A stretch of 64,000 nucleotides of DNA from Dromaius novaehollandiae (Eukaryota; Chordata; Aves; Casuariiformes; Dromaiidae). The notes under the pieces were generated by a model. The model worked only from the letters and a program-made list of their open reading frames with translations. It was not told the DNA's origin and ran no database searches. Shown here in pieces: positions 1 to 15,430 of the stretch. The DNA lies in contig NC_088099.1 in assembly GCF_036370855.1 (NCBI RefSeq), positions 149,935,517 to 149,999,516 of the forward strand. The letters are read 5' to 3'. The position numbers were made by a program, and so were the translations under genes. How positions within the stretch are numbered: the stretch's first letter is position 1; each line of letters opens with the position of its first letter.

Positions 1-3000
1 GGCGGCCTGGAGCTAGGAAGGCAGACAATTTTCTGCTCTCCCTGACCCAGTGGGACAACCATCTCCTTACTGAAAAAGGCTAGAACACAGCTGCTTTGTC
101 ACCCTGTACTGCAGGCTCCAAAGTCTCTCAAAAACATCTCTCCCATTCCTCACGTTCCAGAGGATTAGATCAGCTATCGTAGATGGGATCAGTAAACGGA
201 GATTCTGACACTTGTACCCTCCTGAAGTCAATGATCTCTTGTCCAACACCTTTAACAGTATTGCAATAATTGGCATTTTCACAATATCAAAAATGCCAGC
301 ATGTAAAAAGCATGAAATAACACCGCCTATTATTGGTAATAAGTGGTGGTAAACCTAGAAATATAAGAATTAGAGATTTCAGTACAGTAGCTTTTAGGAT
401 ACCACAATGCCTAAAAACAGCATACAAAAGCAGTTATTCAATAATCCAAACTAGAAAAGTCAGATTATAAAAGCACTGAAATTGCTGACAGACCAAACAG
501 AACTTATCTTTCCGTGTTTCCTTTTCACTTCTCAGAAACAGTTTACCTTCAAAGGTTTAAAAAGTAAATCATGACTCTTCTACAACAAATTAAAAAAAAA
601 AAAGCTTGATGTAGCTGTATACCTTCCAGAGAGAAGCAGCATTTCCATATTATTAAAAACAATTAAGGATGTCTCCTTTTGGCATTGGGAAAGTTTTATC
701 TCGGAAACTCGTTACATACAATAGACAACGAAACAGGATTTTCTTCTTAAAACTGAAGACTTCTATACTATCTAGACTTGTAATTTATTTCCACAGCAAA
801 TTCAGTAACTATCACTCTTCCATCAATCTAGAAAGAGATTGACATCTTTAACCTCATTGTCAACAGCAAAAAGTTACTTTGCAGTACATGAGATGACAGA
901 GAATCCACAGACCAGCACATCTACCTCTGTAAAATAAGCACATAGCTTTTGTCGATTTCAGTGCGGAGCAAGACCCTAGACACCAACTCATTCACTCAAA
1001 GGAAATATTTCCAATCCCTCAGCAACCTTAAAAGATCCTTCATTCAAAAGACACCTTTTACAAAGAAAAGTCACACCTTTGAATGAGCCACAGGAATACT
1101 GCTAAAGAACTACTTTCACACATTTATTAACAATAAAGAAAGCCTCAGTGATCTTATGCCCCTGAATATCAAATTCCACACACTCTCAAACTTTTGATGA
1201 AAGTCATGGAGCATTAAGAGGAAGGTCTAAGCTTCAAATAAATCTTTCTGGATTCATCCCTCTTAACTTTCCTAACCTCATCAGCAGAAAAGTTCAAGTG
1301 GTCCTTCCTGTACCGAAGAGATAGATGGCAGCCCTGAGCAATAAAAGCAGAACTGTTAAAAGCATCTCTACAAATATAGTAAACATCTTAACAAAACCAC
1401 CAAAATTCCTGAATCCAAAACATGCCACTCCTATGATTTATTCAGCATGCCAAATGTTGAATGTACCTAGGCAGATGAAAAAAAGACAGCACAGCAGAGT
1501 ATCTTACAAACCAATCATTATCTCTGTCTCTCAGTCCTCATGTTCAAGGGAGCCCACATGGCACTTTCAAAAGCCAACCTTGTGACTTAAAGTACTGCTC
1601 ATGCTGGAACCTACTCCACCTGAAATCAGAAATTACGCATATCAGAAACTACGCACATCTGACACTTATTTCAGATCTGGAGAAGAATATGTATGCCCAA
1701 GAAGTTGTTGGCCTTTATTAAACTGAGCAGGACAGGTGCTAAAGGATTATTGCTACAACTCTTGTCTTGCCTCAAGTAACTACCAAAAAACTTCTAAGAC
1801 CTGACACTCCTTAAATAGACAGCTTTGCTCATCAACAACTAAAATTACAACAGCACTGACACCCAGGCAAATACAGAACTTTAAAACCTTATTTCCCTAA
1901 GCTCCACAAACATGCTTGCTTTTGTAAGAACTAATGGAAAGACTATTTATAAACAAGGGATATCCATAAGCCTTAAAATGACCATCTTAAAACCATTAAA
2001 CTTTCTGCTTCATGGTGATGATAAAATTCATCTGATGTTGTTCACGTCAGGAAAATTTGATCTGTCTTCTTCCAATTAAGATATAGGTTCTTTTAAGATC
2101 TACTGTTACAGGCCAACTCAAAAGGTCAGCAACTCCATTATCCTTCCTGGCCAAGCACACAGTAACTAAGAATGTACTGTGAAGCAAAGTAGGTACTTTG
2201 CTTTAGGTGTGATGGGCTAGGGATATAGCTAGGAGGCCAAGGCATTAGGTTCCATAACCAGTAATTTACTGGTATGTGTGAGGGGAAAAAAAAGAAATCC
2301 TCTCCCGTGAGTGGAGGCTTCCAACGAAAAGCACTATGCACGGACATCTTGCACATTTAACCAAAATACTTACTGGTTAATTTTGATTCAAAGGCTTTCA
2401 GTAGGATGCCAGGATATAAAATACTCACGCAGTGTTTGACATTCCTAGTTTTCAGGTGTAACTAATTAAATGCTGCAAAATGTTGTTTCGACAAGCTGCA
2501 GACATTTAGAAAATTTCCTTCATGTGTGCACTGTGAAACACTCCTCATTCCTAAGGAACCAAATTGAACACAAACATGAAAAATAGGAAAATATTTCTAG
2601 CTATACAAATGTTTTAATTACCTCACTCACATTATGCATTCTCTTGGCTAGCAAGTGGTGTGAAAAAGGTTATATTTAGTTGTAAATCAACTTATTTTAA
2701 TCAGTTATGCAGCCAGTAAGTCCTCCTTAAAATTACTAAATGTTGCAAATGTGAGAAAGCTTATGAGCTTTTTTTTTTTAATATATATGTCAAATAGAAA
2801 GCCTTGACATTTTTAAATTCACTGAATTTAAGACAAATAGAGCAAGAACTACAGACTAATTTAGCATTATTAAGCAGCAGGCCTTGTTTCATCTCACTTC
2901 TACCATATACTGAATGAAACATTCCAGTGGAAAAAAACAGTAACCAGCCCTGCGATCTGCAGCTCTCATAAGGCATACACAAGGAAGGTAAAGTCCAAGT

Positions 3001-6000
3001 TATACAAACAACTTTAACCTTTGTTTCCTAATCCGAGTGTTCTACACTGAAAGGTTTGCATTTTTTACAATTTAACTCAATAAATCTGTTTATACAACAC
3101 TGAAGTGTTAGCTGTTATTTGCAGAATAACTCAAGTTCGTTGTCTTTTCATGTTCTGCTTTTGTCCTGATACAAGCTGTCAATATTAATTCCCAAACATA
3201 TTCTTTTTTCAACCACTCTTTGCTTTTTAATCCCTTTATTTTTTCCTTACTTTCACTTTTACTACTTTCAACTTCCAGTGCTATGTATATTTGTCTTTGA
3301 TTTTCACACCTAAATTATTTGGAATTTTTCTAGGAAATATTTTAATTATCCAGCACATAAGCACAAGTGAAGCCATATGTAACAAATTTAAAAAATATTT
3401 AAAATTGGAACCCTGCATATTCTCCATCACTTCTTCTAGATATATCTTAACATTATGTACCACAAAAAAGAAAGCACTTGCAACAGTACCAGTCATAACT
3501 TTATGATAGCATGCTCAAGGAAGGAAAGATTATTAACTTTAAGAATCCATGTGAGAACAGAGTAAGCTACAGTCCTATGCCCCAAACTGAAGGTAAAAAA
3601 AATGGCACAAGACATATTTAAAATGAAAAAGAACTTTATTAATCAACTTTGTAACATTTAGTGAGTAGTCTTAAACAGTGCCCTTTACTGTGAAGTATCA
3701 TTTTCAAAAGTACTAGAAATAGTAGCCTAAAATCAGTGTTTAATAGGTTAGAAAACTAAAAACTGAAATCGGTTTAAGTATTTTGCTGGTTGGTTAAAAT
3801 AATATTATTAGGAGCATAGGTTTTACTCCTCACCACACAAGGTAAACACATCACAGTACTTCTAGGACAGGACTGTAATGAGAATACCATCATTTACTGA
3901 ACAATAAAATTATTTGCTATTGCACCTACTACTAGTTTTAAACTTCAGTCAAACAAATACTGATAGTGTGAAATGCAGGCCTCTACCTTAATGAAAAAGA
4001 AAAAACTCTCACATGTTAACAATAATTCTAGAATACCCTTTACTAAAATGAAAAATAAGCGACTCAACTTTTTAACAGAATAACTATTCTGTTATAGCTA
4101 CTTACCAGGGTGACAACAATCCTGCAGATTCCTTTTCTACTTACTAATAGTTTCCCTAATTCCTTAGGTATTGAAACTGCTGAAGTCACTGGTGAGAGAA
4201 AGGGAGAGTGAGCGAAAGAGAGCGAAACAAAAAGCAAGCAAGCCTTTATTACCTAAGAAGTAAATGCAATAAATATTTATAAGTCTGAATATTGTTGCAT
4301 TAACTACACAAACAGATACAGAAGATACAAAAAAGTTATGAGCACTGTTTCAAAACATCCATGTTTGTAGGATTATTCTATGCTAGTGTTGCACACTGTA
4401 AACTCTTTGAACTCAGCGGTGCAATGACAGTGTTCTTAGCACCATTCACCCCATGAAACACATTCACTATGTATAGTCCCAAACGCCTTGCCTCCTGTTA
4501 AACTCGAGAGCACTATTAAAACCATCTTCAACAGACAATATCCCTTAGCCCTTCATTTAAGAATAGCTTATAAGCATTCTCAAAACAAGGAATTATTTGA
4601 GGCTGAGAGGACTGAAAAAGGATCCAAGAATGCTAAGTACTTCTGCAAAACTAAGGAGGATAAAGCTGTGAGGAAGTTCTCAATTCCTCTTTTTCTTTTT
4701 TTCTTTTTTTTTTTTTAATCACCAACACACTTCTTGGACTGAATCCTCAGAACAGGCAAAATAATAAGAGACAGAGTAGTATTTCATATGCATTCACCAA
4801 TCCTGCAGCCCAAACTGATAGTGATATACCAGTGGCTTCCTTAGAACCTGTTTTGACATTACTAGAATTTCAAGTCCAGTAGTCTCCTTTTCAAAGTGAA
4901 TAAGGCTTTGTTGGCAAGACAAGATCTAAGCGTTAGTTCTTCCTGACAGCTAACAGCTCCTCGAGAGATATTTCAACATTCTCGACAAGCTGCAAATATT
5001 TTGTTAGTAAGTTCAAAGTTGCGAACGCTATAGCAGACCTACCTAGATTTGAACTGGAAGGCAAACTGCCGCTTCTCTTCATATAATAGATTTATCTTTC
5101 TTAAGCCAACCTATATGCATTTTTTTTCCCCCATCAAGCAAAGAAACCTTTGTCTGTTCATATTGGAAACAGGCATGGAGACCAAGCTACATATAACAAA
5201 TATTCTACTTTCTGTATTCTTTTTCAAGCACATTCACTGACTACTTTTTCAGATGCTGCAATATTGATCTATGAATTAACTAAGCATACTGCCAGCCTCA
5301 TATTAAGATCTAACAAAAAATATTGTAAAATTACAAAGGTTTACAAAACATATTTTTCAGACAATGTTATGCCAGAGGTCTAAACAAATTACAGACTACG
5401 ACTCCACTGCCACATGTCCACCTGTTCTGTTTTGCCCTATGGATAGACGAGCAGCTCTTCAGCAAAAACTTTTTTAGCCTGGTCCAAGAAAACATCACAT
5501 GTATGATTCATACTGTCCAACTGTCTGTCTCTTCCCACTCTCTTCCTTTCATCTCCATCACTTTAAATGAATTCTTTTACCAGATTCAGTTAAATTTAAC
5601 TGAGAAGTAATGCCCGCTGATACATTAAGTTTCTACAAGCTTCATGAAAATCAACAACTCTGTAGAGGAGAAAGACCCAAATTCCTGCCCTGCTGAGCAA
5701 AGGGCTGCAGCATGAGCTCAAAAGCTATCCATTCTGCTTGGCTCAAAGGCCAAACTTACATCAAGAGCAACATGAAGCAGTATACTAGAACACATCTCTA
5801 GAATGCGGGCAGTTTTTAGTACACCTGCACCACAAACAGAAAATCTGACTGCAGTCACACATAGGCACTTCCATATTAAAACTTTGGGTAACGTATATAA
5901 CAATAAGGAAAACAGGTATGGGCTTCAGAGCAGGCAGGCAGCCCAAGCACATGCCCAGAAAGCTTATAAAACCCACACTCATGAGTTCATGCCAGTCATC

Positions 6001-7910
6001 ACAACCTTATTAGTCATGATAGCCATTCTTAGTGTAAGAACACGTCTGTTGTTATCACAGCAAAATTAACAACACAATTCCAGAGAAACCTAAAATAGAG
6101 ATATTCGATGTTAACCAGGAATTCTACTGGTTCTGCCCCATGCTCATCACTCCTCCCTCCTCCTTTGTTTTTGTGGGAATATGAAGAATCTATGATTAAG
6201 GAATATCAATAATAGGAAGTACATTAATACTGCTTCATAAAATAGTTCTAACCTTTCCCAATCTCCCTTTTGTTTGATTAAGTTCTGTACAAGATGGCAA
6301 TTCAATACTCTGAGAGCAGAGGAAGGGCAAAGAAGCCACAAGTATCTACCCAACATTAAGGGCTAAAGCAGCAGAAAGGATCTTTCCATATTTTTCAGCA
6401 GTAAGAAGTCTCATGTGATCCACCTCTCCTCAGTGACATTATCTGAGCAAATAGCTCGACGAGGTATACAGTAGTAGTCATTGTGTGGTCTCACTAGTGG
6501 GCAACTAGTAGTTGCTTTTTAAAAAGCATTATGCAAGTCTCTTTCCAGCTCTGTCTCAGCAGTGTGTGTTTGTAACATTAGTGGTCTGTGCAGGGAATTA
6601 GGACAGACACGTTAATCTTACCTATTACTGTCTAAGGGCAATCACCCAACACACAACTGATTCACTCTTACTTGGATATCTCTATCAGCCTCAGTGTGCT
6701 ATCTCCTATATCAGGCTAGTCCCGAAGCATGAAGTCAAAAACAAACACTCTGAACCTGTATGAACTTTTCAAAAAGCCCCCAAGTCTTTAAAGGGCTAGA
6801 GAATTCAACCCAGTCCTCAGTAAGATGCTCAAGTGATAAATAATTCTCACTTCTGAAAACCAAGAACTGCCTAGTTCTGCTAATTATTTTACAAGATTAT
6901 TATGGTCTGAGTTCATCTGGTTCCAGAATTTAACAACTTTATGAACAATGTCATCACACAAAAGGCAGAACATGAAAATGAGTAACACAAGTCTTACTAG
7001 AAGGATCCAAAGATCATGAGCTTGAATTCTCAAGGGTCAGTGCTTGACCACATCAATATATTTCACATTGTTTCATTCAAAGCTACAAAGGAATCAGTGG
7101 ACCATAAGTACTTAAATTTTGTAGGACAGTAGTGTTTGAAATATAAGTCATTTTAATTTCAACTGAACAGATGGAATTGATGAGAAATACAGGAATACAC
7201 TCGCAAGGGTCAGTATCCTGTCTGGTGCAAGACAAAAGACTAACTTATGAAACCTAAAAGCATTAATGGCTAATTCTTGGGATCAATACTGCCTTGAAAA
7301 CCTTGAAATCAAGTGATTGCTAAAATTGCACAAAGTTCATCCAACTCCCCACTGAATTAAGTCAATTTTCAGAATGATTCCCCTGTTTTTGTTGATTTTA
7401 GAGGCACTTTTGAGGGGGAAGGGAAAAGCAACTCCAGCTTCCATTACCCATGTCACCCAAACTTGGATGACATGGTCAACATACCCTTTTTGCTACAAAT
7501 TATGTTTAATCCATAAAGATAGATAATTAGAATATGAAAATTGAATTTGAGTGGTTGAGGGAATCCTTAATGGAATGGATAATGGAATCCTTAATAAAAT
7601 GACTCCACACTTTTAGCATTAACTATTTCCCACTTTCCACCAACCCACACTTCTTTGGTACATTACAAAAAAAAAAAAAAAAAGAGAGACAGACACTTGA
7701 GACACCACCTCTTAAACCGCTCCAGTTCCAGAGTCAAGCTCTTGAAAAGATCTCTCACTAAGGACATTAAACCTAACAATACATCAATCAAGAAAACACA
7801 AGATTTGCATTTGGATTCAAAGGCTATAAAACATTGCCTTCAGCTACCTTGCAGCAGAAGAAAACAGTGCAAAAAAACACTCTATAAAGCCATGTAAGCT
7901 TTTCACATGT
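1..7910. other. AT-rich noncoding DNA, probable intron
   Basis: No exon with coding similarity on either strand. Short open frames are scattered and have no recognisable product. If the CpG island at 15 kb starts a minus-strand gene, this lies within its first intron. Homopolymer tracts such as an A run near 7667 occur. One local duplication, GGAATCCTTAAT, is repeated at about 7560-7595. Confidence 0.6.
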
Positions 7911-8400
7911 ACATCAACCTGCAGTAAGGAGTTCCACGCCTCAACTACAAGCTGCCTGAAGAACCACTTCCTTTTCTTTCTTTTGAAACTGATGTTTACC
8001 TGTTTCACTTGATGTGTTCTTGTTTCTGTTGCTGTTTTTTTTTTTTATTGGAAAAGACACCAATCAATAATTCTCTGTTCACTCTGTTCATGCCAGTCAT
8101 GATTAAAACATCTTTTTTCCAGCCTGAAGAATATCAAGAGTCCTTTGTCACTCTATAAGTCTTCTTCCATAAAATCAGTCATCCTTGCTGTCCTTCTTTG
8201 TACCTTCTCTAGTTCTACTATATACTTTTTGAGACAGAAAAGATTTTAAAAAAATGCACCAATCTTATCCTTCAAGATAGGAATGGATATAAAGAGAGGC
8301 ACAATGATGTTGTCCATTTTATTTTCTATTCTATTCCTGTATTTTCTACATCAACCTTTGCAACATCAGCTTTTTAAATTCGGGAGGAGGGTCAATCAAA
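7910..8400 (-). mobile_element. Ancient CR1/L3-type LINE 3' fragment
   Basis: Plus-strand phrases such as GGAGTTCCACGCCTCAACTA, CACTTCCTTTTCTTT, TGTACCTTCTCTAGTTCTAC and ATACTTTTTGAGACAG match, with decay, the reverse complement of the 3' region of old CR1/L3 LINEs. The element therefore lies on the minus strand. It is truncated, interrupted by a T-rich expansion near 8033, and not coding. Boundaries are approximate and the family is recalled, not searched. Confidence 0.65.
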
Positions 8401-11400
8401 ATCTAGAAAAATATTCTTACTGTCCCTTATCCAGGCTTTTTTCTTTTTTTCTTTAAATGCATAATTTTCAAATATGTAGGAAAACAAGACAAAAAGGTAT
8501 GTCTCTGTGAATTAAGACTTATTTAATGTTAATTTTTATAAGCTTTCAAGCTTTGAAACTGAAGGAATCGCCATAATAGATTTATCCAAAACAGACCAGA
8601 ATATCAGCCCTCTCTGAAAGCAGACTATACCAAGCAATACAAAAAAATCCAAGCAAGCCTGTAGCAGACAGTCTAGAAATGAGGTTAGTTTATGTCCTGA
8701 AGTATAATGTGTATATGTTTCTTTAAAAAAAAAAAAAAATCTACTATTTAACAATGAATTTTCTCCTTGTCTGTGTAATAGTCTGTTCCTTATTTTGAAT
8801 CTTACATTAACCAACCCCAACAGAATCCTGTAACAATTACTGCCTGACAGACTACCCTATTCAATTTTTAATTTAGTTATATGAAAGAGGGTTAAAAGCA
8901 CAGACTGAAATTTATTCACATTCTATTCAAGGTTCTGTGTACCTCCACTGGAGCCCTCCTCATCTTTACCTTCTTTTATGCTAAAAATAAGTAGTATTTT
9001 CCAGTTTATTTGTACAGAAGCATTACTATTCTAATAGTTTGCACCTCAGTTATTTTTCCCCTAACACAAATGGGATAAAAACAACCAAGAAACATAACGT
9101 GTTTGCAAAAGACCTAAAGTAGGACATGCCCATACAGGGCCATACAATAAGGCCATACGGTAGTAACATTTAGCATTTTCCAAACAGAAAAAGATGTAAT
9201 TAACATATACTAGTTTGCATACTATTTTTGTATTATATGCTGAGTAGATTCCAACATTCCAGCACTTCTTAGTCCACTCCTGAACTAATCAGATCTTTTG
9301 ATAAAGCAATCCATAATTATGCTGGGCTCTTACTATCATCACATATTAAACTAGCTCTGTCACATCTATCTGAAGTTCCCATTTCCATTACTCGTAAGTG
9401 ATTTCATGACCTACAGATTTTGCAAGTTCCCTTTTAAGTTGCTTTTCCCTGACAAACAGACACCAGTTATTTCATTACTATTAGTCTTCTCGTCATGTTA
9501 TGAATTAAGACTTCAACTAGTTTTCTACCCCATAGCCATTCTGTAAACAGTACAGTTTTACTCACCATCCCATAACATCGTTTTGTCAGTAACCTCTCAC
9601 TGGATCCTCAATCAGGGATTTTTTTTTTCTGGATGTCCACACAAATTATAGGAGCTCTCCACCAAATTTTCCATACTAATTGAAATTCTTCTTATCCTGA
9701 GTTATTCTCTGAGTTACAGCAAGACGACAAAATATGACTTTTTTTTTAAAAAAAAAAAAAAAAACTAAATCTTTCTAAACTAAAACTAAATCCACAGTAA
9801 GATAGTGGTCATCTTTTGAAAAAAATAACTGTAAAAATGAAGTTGGAGGAAGGGGGAAAGAGGGAAGTGAGAAGAATGAAGAAATAAAGATAACTTAAAG
9901 TTAAGAAAAAGCAGCTTCCACACTTCTCTCCTGGGGAAAAGAGGGAAGTTTGGCAATCCTATTATTTTTCTTCTTTTTAGTTTTCCTGTTGTATTTTGTT
10001 TTGCTTTTTGACTGTTAGGTTTATGTGTAGATACTTTAATGTCACGAGGCATTACTTCAAAAAGCAAAAGAGTTAGTTTCAGTATACCAGTTAGCAAAAA
10101 CAGAATCAGTTTTCAAAATGAATCTATCTTGGTCTGTTTAGCAGTTTTAGTTCATGCTTACAAAAATAAAGACAATTTACACCTTACTGAATTTCACAGG
10201 AACTAGCAGAGCACTGTGTTTCAAAACTAGACATGTGTTTTCAGTTCTGATGCCTAAATATATTGTGCAATTTTACAAATTATGAAAACTATCTTTCCTG
10301 TTTATTTTTCCCTGCTCTAAAATTACAATCCACTTGATTTGATTTATACTGAAAAATCACTAGTTACATGAAAATTCACACATAATTTGAAGTTCTCTCT
10401 TATTTTTCACCCAAGTATAGTAAGGGACAGACAGAAGGTTTCATTTGTTTGTTTTTAAAGGATTCTTCTGCTAATCTGCTGCTATATTTAAATATTAATA
10501 GCAAGAAACTATGGTAGAAATCTCAGTAACTAGAAATATGCACAGAATATACTGTATACATTTTCCTCTGTATTCACAGAAGCACAGTTAAGAGCTCTCT
10601 CCTGCCCACTTCAGGTTGCAAGGTAAATACGCTTGAATGTGTAAAGAGTTTATTTTCCTTATTTTTTTCAAAAAGGTGACTTCTTCTTCTCTACATTTTT
10701 TTTCAGATAGTTTTCTCCCATCCCCACAATGATTTTCAGCAAGATAACTCTAAAATCTGAGCAGAAGAAAGTAGATGGATTAATTCTGTACCTTTAAAAC
10801 AACTCTAAAAGATCAGTTACAAACATGTTCAGTTTTCTACTTCACTTAGATATAAGACAAATCAAAAGGACACACTACTATGTTTTCAGAAACAGATCTT
10901 TATATTCAGAATTACTCTGAAGTGATTTGAGTCAAAGAAAAATTCCTTGCTCCAGACACCAGAGGCTGATTTCACTACAAAACAAAAGACTAATAGCTGT
11001 ATTAGTTACACCACAAATTCCTCCAAGTTAATATCCTTAACACTGAGGATGTCTGTCAGGTTTTGAACTGATTACAATTAAGTATACTCAGACTCTAGCC
11101 ACTTGAAGGAGGACATTAACATCTCTAACACATCCAAGTAATAAGAAAAATGTGATTAACAAAAATTTTTCAAAAGCCTAAATGGATAATCTGCTTTGTT
11201 AAACCCATGCTTCACTCAGACTTTTATTGAAGACTTTAAGTCAAAAGTCCTCATAAAGCAAAACTACCATCTAAGTAAAATTCATTCATTCTTCAAAGAC
11301 AATAGAATTTATAAATTAAATCTCAATTCATATTCTCTTTAAATAGTGCTTTATGGTAATATTGAATTATCAAACCATACATTAGATGACAATCTTATAG

Positions 11401-14400
11401 AATCCTCAAGATTGACCAAGGAAAGAAGGAAGGAAAGAGTTTGTTTGCCACATATCTGCCTCTACAGAACCAGAGCAGCATACAGTCGTGCAAACCTATG
11501 TTCATTAATGATTTCGTACGACATACCACATGTCTGGTAGCTACCTAAAATGCAAGGATGAAGGTATCCCCGACATTCTGTCACAAATGCTAAAAGGGAA
11601 GTGGGGTCGTGGTGAAAACCAGTGCACTTCCAATTAAATAATTCTGACATATTGAAACTATTCTGGCAGTTGATACCTTCCCTGGAATCCTTAAGAGTCC
11701 CTCTGTAAAGCAACACTAGATTTGCAAAACAGAGCTAAATCTAAGTATGCTTCTGGTTAAACTGTTAGGTCCTCAAATACAGTAACAATATATCCTAAAA
11801 GACAGTAATTAGAACTTTTCACTTACAGAAAAGAATCAAAAACAAAACAAACAGAAAGAACCCCCTCTATAAAGCTACTAAAGCAAACTTCAGCAAAAAC
11901 ACATCATGTCACTGCTCTAGGGAAAAAAAGAGGGTGCACCACTCGTAGACCTATGCTTTCCTACAAGCCTTTGACTAGCTGCAATGGAATACCTCTTCTG
12001 GAACACTCCAACTCCTTTCTGCTGAGGAGGAAAAGGAGATTCTTCTCTCCAACCACACCGATTTCCTTCAAGACAGTGGAAGTCAGATCTCTGATACATT
12101 TGATGGTCCTTAAATGAGATTTTTGTATGTCATTACAGCAAAACATCAGCAGATTATGATAAATCTGAACTAATGCCTACAAGAAAAAAGAAAAGTAAGT
12201 GGCCTCACTGACATTAAAACTCTCACAAAAGAAACTTCTAGAGTCAGACCTGGCTGTAACCTACTGCTATTATCCAAGTTTGTATATAGCCCAAAGCAAA
12301 AGAACAACTCCACTAGCCATAGCTAAAGTCAGAATTCAAAGAAGGAGCTTGGCAGTTCTGGTTTACAAATTTCATAAGGACAGCAAAAACAAAACGATCC
12401 TGATAAATTTGATGCTGCCATACAAATTGGGGGAAAAAAATCCCACAGTTTTCAAACTTTCATCCTGGAAGACACATTGGAGCAGCTCGTCCACTAACTT
12501 AGATTCTTATGCAATTGATTCAAAGCTATAAATCCATGGGTTTTTTTAATTGAGGTAAATGTTACACTGAAGAAGCAGATAAGAAGACTACTAACCTAGC
12601 TTAAAAGATAATGTTGTATTTACCAGTAACTTCACCCCTCCTCTTCAGCCCTTTTGTAGAAGCAGAGTATTTTTAACCAAGTTAAAAGTAACCTCCACTA
12701 ATCACTTAAGGAGGGCTTGCAAAGGAGATATTTCTAATGTTTGCACTTGTCTATCCCTCCATCCATTCCCCCTCCAAGCCCTCCTGCTTCATTATCTGGA
12801 TTCTAGTCAATTAAATTCTAGAATGAACTTCTGTTTTAGCAAAAAAACTAACCATAGAGGTCTGGCCTGAGTGCATAAACAGTAACCATTTTTAATTACT
12901 AAATATGGCTTAGCTCATGAATTTTTGATTACAGTACCTTAGTTTTCAAATGCAGTGTTTTATTGGCATAGGAATTTGGGAGAAGAATGAAGAAACTGAA
13001 CACAATACCATCTTCCCCATCATAGATCTCGTTTTTTGGACACAGGGAAGTAGCAGGGAAAGAAGAATCTCTTTCCCACATACACATTCTTTCTAAGAGT
13101 AAAAGCAGAAAGGTGGCTGGGTACAAATTCCAACTTACAATATCTGTATGGGAAAATAAGAAGGATAATAATAAAAAGGAACAGAATCTGCAGGCATTCC
13201 TCCATCTTTCAAGGGTTCCACAGTATAAGGAAAAGTGGGTTGGCTCTGAGCCCTGTGAGACCTCCCAAAATTTAAGAAGCACGTGAAGACAGGTGGTTAT
13301 TTTAACTTTATTGCCAACCCATTAACAAAACACACAAAGTTCACTTGCAATGTTTTGCTCACTGATGTTTAGCAAGAAATGTAAATTAATTTCACCAACA
13401 AGAATAGTTTATATCCTTTTGGTATCAAGGTGTCCCATGCTAACAAACCTCACTCTTGAGTATTTAAAATTGCTTGCATGATTTCAAGTATAATTATGTA
13501 TTTAAGGGAATTATTCTACAGTATCATTGGAAAAAAATACTGATAGTAAGATATAACTAGTAGCATTTACAGTATCAGGCATTTAAACAAAAACTTAAAA
13601 TACAGCCCAAAGTGACAAAAGGATTCCAAAACCACAGACTGGTTTACAACCAACATTAGTTCAAAATATTTCTAGTTGTCCTATTTTAAAGCACCTTTGA
13701 CAAGTTTCCAGATAAACTGTGCTTTTACAAGCTGTAAAACCCTTCTTAAAAGAATGAAAAATCCTAAGATTTTTTTCTATGCAAGTGTCTTAAATCTTTA
13801 TTATTAAAATTAAGGAAAAATAATAATTCAGTTTATACATCTATTAACATGGACTCAGATAGGACAGCATACAAAATTAAAAAGAAAGCCCAAGTTAACT
13901 GACAAGTTACCATAGGTCATCACTAATCAGTTTGTTCCTATATAACAATGGGATTAAAGCAAAACACAAATTTTAAGCAGGGATTATTACTATGAAGGCC
14001 ATTTTTTATGCATATATTTATATACCTTATACATGTGAAGGACAGCCATATTTAACCCAACTGTCCGCATCCAGTGAGAGTATCATCTGGCAAGCCAGTG
14101 TTACTAAACTTGCATAACCTGGGTTTTTTAATGCAAAATATCCTGATGATTCTCTATGAGACACAGGAACCATACGAAAATATGGCCGAAATACTAAAAG
14201 ATCCTTTTTCAGAGTCCAGTCCAAACACTGAAGGGCTCCATTAAATGATTAGATAGCGTTGAGTCCTTTTCTCCCTTTGACATACAGTTTAAACATTTAT
14301 AGACCTGGAAGCAGAGTGAGATCACCATAGTTTAACTTGGAAGAGAAGTGGTATTGTTCCAAAAATAAGACATGTACAGAAAAACTGTGAACACTTAGAC

Positions 14401-14590
14401 TAAGTTGTAGCATCGCATCACAACATAAACAAAGATAAATGACATCAATAGGTGTTTCGAGATCTCAAATTCTCAGAATCTTCTCAGCAAAACTTACAAT
14501 AAGAGGACCAGAGAGATTCACAGACACCCATAACTTCAGCAGTAACAGCGATGACTTCCCACCCACCCTGCATCCCCTCCTGCCCACTAC
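8400..14590. other. AT-rich noncoding DNA, probable intron
   Basis: No supported coding exon or RNA gene. It includes A/T homopolymers, notably a T run followed by a long A run at about 9739-9764. Three near copies of GGCCATACA stand at about 9128-9162. Confidence 0.55.
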
Positions 14591-15126
14591 ACATACTGCG
14601 AGGGATGACGACAGGTCGTGGGGTTGCAGCAGCTCACCGGAGAGGGGAGACTGCTCCTCGCCTCCTCCCTCCCCCTGTTTCACCAAAAGAAGGTGAAGCC
14701 AGAACGTAACAATATCCTTCTCCTCTGCCTTCACCCCGCGGATAAGCGAGCAAGGGCCGATCCTGCGACTGCCTCGCTGCCTCCCTGACACTAATGCCTC
14801 TCGCAATCCACTCGGCGTTGCCACAGGTCAGGACTCAGCCCTCAGTCACCTCGCCTGAAAGGCCGTAGACAGGAATAAACAAGGTTATTCCCCTGACACC
14901 GGATACCAGCGACACTCCGGCCGTCCTTTCCCCCCACCCTGGACCTCCGCAAGCCCACGAAAGTACCAGCCCTCCCTCCCGCCCCGAGCCAGGTGCAGGC
15001 CAAGAGGCCCTGTCCAGACACGAGCCGGGGTGGGAGAGAGGAGGGGGCACGGCAGGCCTCCCCCAACCAAACCGGAACCGGGATACCGGAATAGGGGGAG
15101 GGAGAGAGGGGGACAAGCAACGGCCG

Positions 15127-15137
15127 CCCCCCCCCCC
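15127..15137. repeat. Poly-C tract in CpG island
   Basis: Eleven consecutive C on the plus strand, within the CpG island and inside the putative first intron of the minus-strand gene. Confidence 0.85.
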
Positions 15138-15430
15138 AGCAAGGCCCGGGGGCTGCGACAAGCTGAAGTGCCGGAAAGCAGCCAGAGACTGAGACCTCAC
15201 TACGCTTCCTTCGCCATTTTAGCCCCCACGCCCATTCCCCTCTTCCCCGCCCCCCGTGACAGGGGCAGCCTGTGCCCGTGCAGAGCCCCTCCGCCCTCGC
15301 CGCCCCCGCTTCCCCGCAGCCCGGCCGCAGCGAGGACGAGAGAAAAACCGCAGCCGTTTTTCTCCTCGGCCGGCCGGGCTCTGTCAGGCCAGACCGCAAA
15401 GCGAAACGGCCGCGGCGCAGCCTATTTTGT

